A DNA stretch of 18,929 bases, from assembly GCA_964623895.1 (NCBI GenBank), contig CAZUWA010000028.1:1-18929 (forward strand). The letters are read 5' to 3'. This stretch comes from UBA11512 sp964623895 (GTDB taxonomy: Bacteria; Bacillota; Clostridia; Oscillospirales; CAG-272). Both the position numbers and the translations under genes were made by a program. The number at the start of each line of letters is the position of its first letter. Position 1 is the first letter of the stretch. Below, in pieces: positions 13,801 to 18,929 of the stretch. The notes beneath the pieces were generated by a model. It worked only from the letters and a program-made list of their open reading frames with translations, searched no databases and was not told the DNA's origin.

Positions 13801-15702
13801 ATGCTCGCCATAAACTGTGAAAAATTAGAATTTTCCGTCGGCAGTGACGTGATCATTTCCGATATTACATTTTCTTTAAATGAGGGAGATCGCCTTGGAA
13901 TCGTTGGGGTAAACGGTGCTGGAAAATCTACTCTTTTAAATCTGATCATTGGAAAATATTTAGCAACATCTGGCTCGGTCTACCTAAAAAAAGGTGCAAC
14001 GATTGCAATGCTCGGACAGACAGATACCGTTTCCGGAACCTCTACTCCTTATGAAGAATTGCTGTCCTGCCGCAAAGATCTGATCGAAATGGAGCAACAA
14101 CTTGCATCACTTACCATGCGCATGGATAGCGGTGATGTCGATGCGGAAAGAACATACCACGGTTTGCATGATCGCTTTTTAAGTTTGGGCGGTTACGAAT
14201 ATAAGAGCCGATTAAAGGGCATTTTGAAGTCGCTTGGTTTTACAGGCGAACAATGTGAAAACAGTTGCGATAAACTATCGGGCGGTCAAAAGACGCGGCT
14301 TGCACTGGCAAAAATTCTTTACCTGTCTCCCGATATTCTGCTTTTAGATGAACCAACCAACCATCTCGATACTGCAACACTGAGTTGGTTAGAAGATTTT
14401 TTAAGAAATTATAAAAAGACTGTGATTATTGTTTCACACGATCGATATTTCCTTGATCGAACGGTAGACAAGATCTTTGATATCGAGAATGGCAGCGGTA
14501 AACTGTATAACGGCAATTATTCTTCCTTTGTGGAGCAAAAAAAGAAGAATAGGGAAATTGAAGAAAAACACTATAAGAATCAGCAAAAGGAAATTGCACG
14601 CATCGAAGCCTATATTGCTTTGCAAAAGAGATGGAATCGAGAAAGGAATATTATTGCTGCCGAGAGCAGACAAAAAATGCTTGACAGAATGGAAAAATTG
14701 GATAAGCCGAAAAATGAACCCGGTAGTATCCGACTTTCCTTTTCAGCAGGCATTCCAAGCGGTGAAGACGTTTTGACTGTGACACATCTGAAAATGTCCT
14801 TTCCCGGAAAAACGCTGTTTGAAGATCTTTCCTTTGAAGTGAAAAAGGGTGACAGACTGCTGATCATTGGGCATAACGGTTGCGGCAAGTCCACATTGAT
14901 GAAGATCCTTATGAACCGCTTGTCTCCTTTGAACGGTTCTGTTGGATACGGACATAATCTCACGATCGGTTATTATGATCAGGAAAACCAAAATCTATCG
15001 ATGTCTTCTACTGTGCTTGACGAATTGTGGAATACCGATCCGACGTTGACACAAACAGCTGTTCGCTCGGCACTTGCGCTTTTCCGCATGACGGGAGATG
15101 ACGTCGGCAAGAGTGTTTCCGTACTTTCCGGCGGAGAGCGTGCACGGTTGACATTTGCAAAATTGGTTCTTCGGGAGAACAATCTCTTGTTGCTTGATGA
15201 GCCGACCAACCATCTCGACATCTTGACCAAGGAAGTTTTGGAGGATGCGTTATCCGATTATGACGGTACGGTCGTAGCGGTTTCGCATGACCGATATTTT
15301 GCTGAAAAAATGGCAAATGCTATTCTTGACTTTGATGGTATCGATGGTAAACCTTGTTATTTTAAGGGAACATACAAAGAATATATGCGATACATCGAAC
15401 TGCATCAAACGTATGCAGATACTCTGGCAGAGAAGGAGAACATCACCGACTCAAAGCAGCGCTATCTTGAAAACAAGAAAAATGCGGCAGAGCAGAGGAA
15501 ATTAAAAAATCGTCTTGAAAAGGCAAAAAAGGAAGCGGACACGCTCGAGCGCCTTTTGGAAGAACTGGGGACGGATGAGATAAAATATGCTACAGACTAT
15601 ATGAAGCTTTCAGAGATCTCACAGAAAAGGGAAGAGCAGGAAGAAAAACTCCTCCTTCTCTATGAAGAGATCGAGGAACTGACTGCAAAACTTTCTATAT
15701 AA
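13801..15702 (+). CDS. ABC-F family ribosome-associated ATPase
   Basis: Soluble twin-ATPase of 633 residues with no membrane segment; ABC-F proteins bind the ribosomal E site and aid stalled translation, and some branches protect against antibiotics. First domain: Walker A GVNGAGKS (36-43), signature LSGGQ (159-163), Walker B with DEPTNHLD (183-190). A charged linker of about 240-305 corresponds to the P-site tRNA-interaction motif. Second domain: GHNGCGKS (357-364), LSGGE (442-446), DEPTNHLD (466-473). A C-terminal charged coiled coil (about 548-630) suggests the YdiF/Uup-like housekeeping type rather than a short resistance protein; this is inference. It starts 4 bp after the NUDIX stop with no clear Shine-Dalgarno sequence close to the ATG, so translation may depend on coupling. 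Confidence 0.92.
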   Translation: MLAINCEKLEFSVGSDVIISDITFSLNEGDRLGIVGVNGAGKSTLLNLIIGKYLATSGSVYLKKGATIAMLGQTDTVSGTSTPYEELLSCRKDLIEMEQQLASLTMRMDSGDVDAERTYHGLHDRFLSLGGYEYKSRLKGILKSLGFTGEQCENSCDKLSGGQKTRLALAKILYLSPDILLLDEPTNHLDTATLSWLEDFLRNYKKTVIIVSHDRYFLDRTVDKIFDIENGSGKLYNGNYSSFVEQKKKNREIEEKHYKNQQKEIARIEAYIALQKRWNRERNIIAAESRQKMLDRMEKLDKPKNEPGSIRLSFSAGIPSGEDVLTVTHLKMSFPGKTLFEDLSFEVKKGDRLLIIGHNGCGKSTLMKILMNRLSPLNGSVGYGHNLTIGYYDQENQNLSMSSTVLDELWNTDPTLTQTAVRSALALFRMTGDDVGKSVSVLSGGERARLTFAKLVLRENNLLLLDEPTNHLDILTKEVLEDALSDYDGTVVAVSHDRYFAEKMANAILDFDGIDGKPCYFKGTYKEYMRYIELHQTYADTLAEKENITDSKQRYLENKKNAAEQRKLKNRLEKAKKEADTLERLLEELGTDEIKYATDYMKLSEISQKREEQEEKLLLLYEEIEELTAKLSI

Positions 15703-15711
15703 ACAAAAATG

Positions 15712-15754
15712 AGGCTTTTAAAAAGTCGTTTCGACTTTTTAAAAGCCTGTTTTT
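15712..15754 (+). terminator. strong bidirectional terminator, ABC-F / DUF378
   Basis: A perfect 17-bp stem (15712-15728 with 15732-15748) around TTT, followed by GTTTTTATT. The minus-strand reading also ends in a T-rich run (CATTTTTG), so it can serve both the ABC-F operon and the convergent DUF378 gene. Its T run overlaps the DUF378 stop codon at 15753-15755. Confidence 0.92.
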
Positions 15755-15977
15755 ATTGTTCCATTTCAGTTCCGGTCTTAAAAACTTCGCTACGGTCGCG
15801 CACGAGGAGCGAAATACACCAAACTGCCGCGATACCGACTACGGTAAAGATGATCCTTGCAAGGAGCGTGTCCGCACCGCCGCAGATCCAAGAGACGATA
15901 TCAAATTTGAAAAGTCCGATGCTTCCCCAATTGATTCCGCCGATGATCGCAAGAATTAGTGCAATTCTGTCTAACAT
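15753..15977 (-). CDS. DUF378 family small membrane protein
   Basis: A 74-residue protein with two predicted membrane helices (about 4-24 and 38-60), of the DUF378/YuzA family. The diagnostic pattern is IIGGINWGSIGLFKFD (11-26), followed by a short loop and RIIFTVVGIAAVW (41-53). The function of the family is unknown. AAAGGAA lies six bases before the ATG. It is probably transcribed alone, convergent with ABC-F and sharing its terminator. Confidence 0.88.
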   Translation of the reverse strand: MLDRIALILAIIGGINWGSIGLFKFDIVSWICGGADTLLARIIFTVVGIAAVWCISLLVRDRSEVFKTGTEMEQ

Positions 15978-16054
15978 ATTGCATTCCTTTCTTTTCTGTG
16001 TTGCCAGTGAACGCTTTAAAAACGATCGCAGGCACTCATTTTATGAGCAACAAT

Positions 16055-16084
16055 AGTATAGACCGATTTTTTGCAATTATGCAA
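16055..16084 (-). promoter_or_regulatory. possible promoter of the DUF378 gene
   Basis: On the minus strand TTGCAT (16079-16084), an 18-bp spacer and TATACT (16055-16060). It gives a leader of about 70 nt that contains the short inverted repeat CTCAT/ATGAG (16035-16047). Its -35 abuts the terminator of the upstream gene, which is where a new promoter would be expected. Confidence 0.4.
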
Positions 16085-16119
16085 AAATCCGCCGAAATAT
16101 CAAATCTCGACGGATGTTT
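16083..16119 (-). terminator. terminator of the beta-rich membrane-anchored protein gene
   Basis: Arms 16087-16095 and 16107-16115 form nine pairs in the minus-strand RNA, one of them G-U that would be a mismatch in the plus-strand RNA; this fixes the orientation. A run of Ts follows on the minus strand and a run of As precedes. It lies directly after the stop at 16122. Confidence 0.75.
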
Positions 16120-16121
16120 TT

Positions 16122-17279
16122 TTAATTATAAATGGTAATATTACAGTTGGATGCAGAGATCTCTATTTGCGGATAGTCCTCGTTCGCGGTATTTTCAATA
16201 AATTTTTCAGGTTGTACGATGCCTGCGACAGTGGTGATTCCTTCGCTTGTCTGGCTGTAATCATCATCCGGAATGTTTTCGATATTATAACCGTATAACA
16301 ACCCTACCGTGGTAAAATCCATATCAATGGTGCAAAGGGCGCCTCCTGAAGAAATGGCAGTACCGAGCATTTCCTCGGTATAGATGCTTCCGTCTTCTGC
16401 AATATCCTTTTCGGTGATCAATTTTTTATTGACCATGCCTGTGAGACTGCTAAACTTGCAGTTTTTACTTTTGAAAGTACTCCCGTTTCGCATCGTGAGA
16501 TCTATGGTCAAATAGTGATTGACAACGGTAGGTTTTGCAGGTTCTTCTTTGTCATTTTCTTCTGACACAGTGGAAGAAGAGGAGCTCGGTTCCGCATCGG
16601 GATCGTAGTTATCCGGATAGATGATCTCCGGATCTTTGAAGGTGCAGTTCTCAAAAATAATGTCGCTGTTATTCAAAACTACTTCGCAGTCGAGTGAGCA
16701 AGTCAGATTTTTGACGGTCACATTTTCGCAATTGACAAGATCCAGATTGATTCGGTTGAGAATGTCATCATCGTTTATGTAAATAATCACCTTTTTTTCA
16801 GCTCCAAGCGAAACATTATTCTGTCCGATATATTTGCGTAATCCGTGAAAATCAGCGACCAGATCGGACAGATAATCAAAGATCATCGCATCCTTGAAAA
16901 CATTGGTGACGGTGATCACTCCTGCGCTGATCTCACATGCGTGCATTCCCGGACGGAAATTGTACATCATGACTTTCGACGTGGATTGTCCGCCGATGAT
17001 CTCGACATGTTTGATGTCGGACAGCGAAACCGATAGTGCTTTTACGTCTTGCGTTACCTCTTTAGAGGATTCCTCGGTATAGATAGTGATAACGTCGGAA
17101 AAATCAACGGTTCGAACGCTATCCGCATCAATCTTTTCGAAATTTTCATTTTCAAAAGCAAAAATGCTGTCATTAGGATAGTTTTTCTCAGCACTGTTCA
17201 TCGCAAATACGCAGGTGAAAAATCCTCCAACGGTGATAAACAGTCCAACTGCCATGGCAATAAGTGTAGATGGTTTCAA
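16122..17279 (-). CDS. membrane-anchored beta-rich protein, DUF4097-like
   Basis: A 385-residue protein with one N-terminal membrane helix (about 7-27, no lipobox) and a large outside part. The outside part is a series of short beta strands rich in Asn, Val, Ile and Thr; INLDLVNCENVTVKNL followed by IIFENCTF looks like rungs of a beta-helix. A Ser/Glu/Pro-rich linker (PSSSSSTVSEENDKEEPAKP) divides it, after about residue 228. Cell-surface DUF4097-type proteins have this build, but I do not see a decisive motif, so the family is tentative. AAGGGA eight bases upstream supports the ATG. It follows the multi-TM gene at 17317-17916 by 37 bp and is probably co-transcribed with it. Confidence 0.7.
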   Translation of the reverse strand: MKPSTLIAMAVGLFITVGGFFTCVFAMNSAEKNYPNDSIFAFENENFEKIDADSVRTVDFSDVITIYTEESSKEVTQDVKALSVSLSDIKHVEIIGGQSTSKVMMYNFRPGMHACEISAGVITVTNVFKDAMIFDYLSDLVADFHGLRKYIGQNNVSLGAEKKVIIYINDDDILNRINLDLVNCENVTVKNLTCSLDCEVVLNNSDIIFENCTFKDPEIIYPDNYDPDAEPSSSSSTVSEENDKEEPAKPTVVNHYLTIDLTMRNGSTFKSKNCKFSSLTGMVNKKLITEKDIAEDGSIYTEEMLGTAISSGGALCTIDMDFTTVGLLYGYNIENIPDDDYSQTSEGITTVAGIVQPEKFIENTANEDYPQIEISASNCNITIYN

Positions 17280-17316
17280 TATAGTATTCCCTTATCCGTA
17301 TTCGAATTCCTTTCAG

Positions 17317-17916
17317 TTAAACTTTTGTGCTCCGACGGTAGATCAAAACAACTAATTCCTTTAGTTTTTTAGCAACAAAGCGCAAAAAGACGGCTGTCTT
17401 TTTAATCAAGAGCGGAACTAGCTCAGTGATGCCGCTATACAGCAGTACCGAAAGGATCGTGGTTACGCCCGTTATAGTAATGCCAATGCCCAGTTCATAT
17501 TGACCTGCAATTGCTTCGATGCCGTCCCCGGTCAGGATCAGACCGATACCGTACACGATCCCAACGATCGCCAAAATCGCTCCTACCGCAACCAACGCGA
17601 TCAACAGTAATGCCATTGCACCGGCAACGAGCACGATTCCACCGAATAACGCCAAGAAAAATAAAACGATGATCAGTAGTAAGCATAGGACGACAGGAGA
17701 AAGCAGACAAGCGCAAACGATAAATATCGTTTTCTCTTTTCCGATTTTGGACGACTGTCCGAATTCAGCCAACGCAGGGCTTTCTTTCTTTTTCCGTGTC
17801 GGTTCTTTGTCCTTGACTTTTTCTTTTTTTGCAGATAATTTCTCATCGGCCTCAAAAATCGGCAACACATTTTCCTCAGTGTTGTTGATCTTTGACTTTT
17901 TATCCTCGTTCAACAT
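17317..17916 (-). CDS. multi-TM protein, DUF1700-like membrane part
   Basis: A 199-residue protein with a highly charged, probably disordered cytosolic N-terminus (1-60, many Lys and Glu) and three or four membrane segments (about 63-91, 93-128, 141-173), ending in a basic tail. The Gly/Ala/Leu/Ile-rich helices resemble the C-terminal half of DUF1700/HAAS-signalling membrane proteins, but the N-terminal helical HAAS domain is not apparent. In Clostridia such genes often sit between a PadR regulator and a DUF4097 gene; here the DUF4097-like gene follows but no PadR gene is present. GGGTGA precedes the ATG. No function is assigned; envelope-stress sensing is a guess from context. Confidence 0.65.
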   Translation of the reverse strand: MLNEDKKSKINNTEENVLPIFEADEKLSAKKEKVKDKEPTRKKKESPALAEFGQSSKIGKEKTIFIVCACLLSPVVLCLLLIIVLFFLALFGGIVLVAGAMALLLIALVAVGAILAIVGIVYGIGLILTGDGIEAIAGQYELGIGITITGVTTILSVLLYSGITELVPLLIKKTAVFLRFVAKKLKELVVLIYRRSTKV

Positions 17917-17970
17917 ATCTTCACCCGAAAAAATCCTTTCAAATTTTGTGTATTCGTCTCAAAAAAACTC

Positions 17971-17999
17971 TTGCCATTTTGAATAAAGCATGTTATAAT
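17971..17999 (+). promoter_or_regulatory. promoter of trmB
   Basis: TTGCCA (17971-17976), a 17-bp spacer and a perfect TATAAT (17994-17999) preceded by TGT. The expected start is near 18006, about 40 nt before the trmB ATG. Confidence 0.72.
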
Positions 18000-18015
18000 C
18001 TCGATACACACCATT

Positions 18016-18044
18016 ATTATAACAGAAAGATCAGAGAATTGCAA
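18016..18044 (-). promoter_or_regulatory. promoter of the 17916-16122 operon, facing the trmB promoter
   Basis: On the minus strand TTGCAA (18039-18044), a 17-bp spacer and a perfect TATAAT (18016-18021) preceded by TGT. The expected start near 18009 almost coincides with that of trmB. The leader to 17916 is about 93 nt. The -35 ends one base before the trmB start codon. Confidence 0.55.
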
Positions 18045-18045
18045 G

Positions 18046-18684
18046 ATGAGAATGCGAAAAAAAAAGAACGGAACGGCAAGAATTGAGGCTTGTTCGGAAT
18101 ATCTTTACAAAACAAAAGAAGAAATAGATGATCTGCGCGCACAAGGACGCCTTCCTTGCCGACTGGAGATAGGATGCGGCAAGGGTGATTTTGCTGTTGT
18201 TGCATCGGAGCGCTATAAAGACGAACCGTATATCGCGATGGAACTCATTTCAGATGTCGCACTTTGCGCTATGGAGAAAGCAAAAGCCGCAAAATGTGAT
18301 AACCTGCATTTTATCATCGGAAACGCTTCGAAATTGAATGAGTACTTCGAAAAGGGTGATGTTCGGGTCTTGTATCTTAATTTTTCCGATCCGTGGCCAA
18401 AAAAAGGACACGCTAAAAGACGCTTGACCTACCGGGGGTTCCTTGAGATCTACAAGTCAGTTCTGGCAGACGATGGAGTGATCTGTTTCAAGACAGACAA
18501 CGCAGGTCTATTTGATTTTTCCCTTGAAGAATTTGAAGCCGCGGGTTTTGAACTCTCTTCTGTTACGCGCGATCTTCACAACAGTAAATACAATTCCGAC
18601 AATATTATCACCGAATACGAACGAAATTTCTCGGAAAAAGGCTTTTCTATACACCGCCTCGAAGCACGCTTGAAGAAAGAATAA
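18046..18684 (+). CDS. trmB: tRNA (guanine-46-N7)-methyltransferase
   Basis: SAM-dependent cytosolic methyltransferase that forms m7G46 in the variable loop of tRNAs. The 212 residues carry the SAM-binding EIGCGKGDF (41-49), MELISDVAL (65-73), the family signature SDPWPKKGHAKRRL (114-127), FKTDNAG (148-154) and the C-terminal TEYERNFSEKG (189-199), all standard for TrmB. The start MRMRKK is the usual clostridial N-terminus; no strong Shine-Dalgarno sequence is seen and a second ATG lies two codons in, so the start may be 18046 or 18052. Monocistronic, with its own promoter and terminator. Confidence 0.93.
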   Translation: MRMRKKKNGTARIEACSEYLYKTKEEIDDLRAQGRLPCRLEIGCGKGDFAVVASERYKDEPYIAMELISDVALCAMEKAKAAKCDNLHFIIGNASKLNEYFEKGDVRVLYLNFSDPWPKKGHAKRRLTYRGFLEIYKSVLADDGVICFKTDNAGLFDFSLEEFEAAGFELSSVTRDLHNSKYNSDNIITEYERNFSEKGFSIHRLEARLKKE

Positions 18685-18717
18685 GCGGTAAACTAAAACA
18701 TATAAACAAGCATAAAA

Positions 18718-18760
18718 AAGCAGGCATACTACCTTTTACAGTAATATGCCTGCTTAATTT
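18718..18760 (+). terminator. bidirectional terminator after trmB
   Basis: AAGCAGGCATA (18718-18728) pairs perfectly with TATGCCTGCTT (18745-18755); AATTTTTAA follows on the plus strand and TTTTTTA follows the stem on the minus strand. It lies between trmB and the convergent partial gene, and can end both. Confidence 0.85.
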
Positions 18761-18764
18761 TTAA

Positions 18765-18929
18765 TTAGATGAAGACTTCAACGGTTAAATCTTCCCATTG
18801 TTTTGCACGAAGATATTGATCCGTTGACTTTCTGTACGCTTCCGCTTGGTCGAAATCGACTGTGAAACGGAAATTGTTCCGGGACAACCACCGATATGAT
18901 TTTTGGGGGCAAACATTTTTGATTTTCGA
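18765..18929 (-). CDS. 3' end of an unknown gene (partial)
   Basis: On the minus strand the frame ending at TAA 18765-18767 is open for all 54 codons to the window edge. The residues look like real protein: RFTVDFDQAEAY, then a charged helix-like stretch, ending WEDLTVEVFI. The stop is placed just before the T-rich side of the terminator at 18718-18760. I recognise no family in this C-terminal piece, and its start lies outside the window. Confidence 0.5.
   Translation of the reverse strand, partial: SKIKNVCPQKSYRWLSRNNFRFTVDFDQAEAYRKSTDQYLRAKQWEDLTVEVFI

Noticed and set aside
17519..17986. 155-residue plus-strand frame
   Set aside because: Antisense to the multi-TM gene and its leader; Ser/Thr/Pro-rich translation arises from complementing the hydrophobic codons.

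Overview
The window reads as chromosomal core sequence of a low-to-moderate GC Bacillota, most likely an uncultured gut-type Clostridia lineage. This rests on strong AGGAGG-like ribosome binding sites, sigma-A promoters close to consensus (often with an extended TGN just before TAGAAT or TATAAT), a PPi-dependent phosphofructokinase, a class II aldolase, a clostridial-type PnuC, two GGGH-type DHH phosphoesterases and short intergenic gaps. The genus cannot be fixed from the sequence. I see no tRNA, rRNA, CRISPR array, intact insertion sequence or prophage.

Layout. (1) 1-2643: divergent glycolytic pair, fba (-) and pfp (+), with a promoter for each between them; PPi-PFK makes the fructose-1,6-bisphosphate that Fba cleaves. 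(2) 2644-3192: a gene-free stretch of decayed sequence that seems to begin inside the pfp terminator, then a structured RNA leader. (3) 3204-3893: pnuC, preceded by a 20-bp hairpin plus six Ts directly abutting its ribosome binding site, a likely attenuator. (4) 4006-8202: nucleotide-metabolism block: a broken 5'-nucleotidase lipoprotein (-), a HAD 5'-nucleotidase fused to a guanylate-kinase-like domain (-), and a divergent operon of two DHH/DHHA1 phosphoesterases and surE (+). (5) 8351-10057: an ECF transporter S component (-) divergent from a C-terminally short MocR-type regulator (+), their -10 boxes sharing one palindrome; the pairing suggests PLP/vitamin B6 uptake. (6) 10206-12198: a lipoprotein and the CCA-adding enzyme (-). 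(7) 12371-15702: operon of a diacylglycerol kinase-type lipid kinase, a NUDIX hydrolase and an ABC-F ATPase (+). (8) 15753-17916: a DUF378 protein, then a two-gene envelope unit of a multi-TM protein and a membrane-anchored beta-rich protein resembling DUF1700/DUF4097 pairs (-). (9) 18046-18684: trmB (+), then the 3' end of an unknown gene (-) running off the window.

The least ordinary items are the pnuC leader, the HAD-guanylate kinase fusion with a changed P-loop, the 5'-nucleotidase remnant whose lipobox lies in a shifted frame between two 7-nt homopolymers, and the ECF/MocR pair with a shared palindromic -10. Several start codons are revised here to the ATG with the best Shine-Dalgarno spacing. 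All family calls are from motif recognition; no database search was possible.
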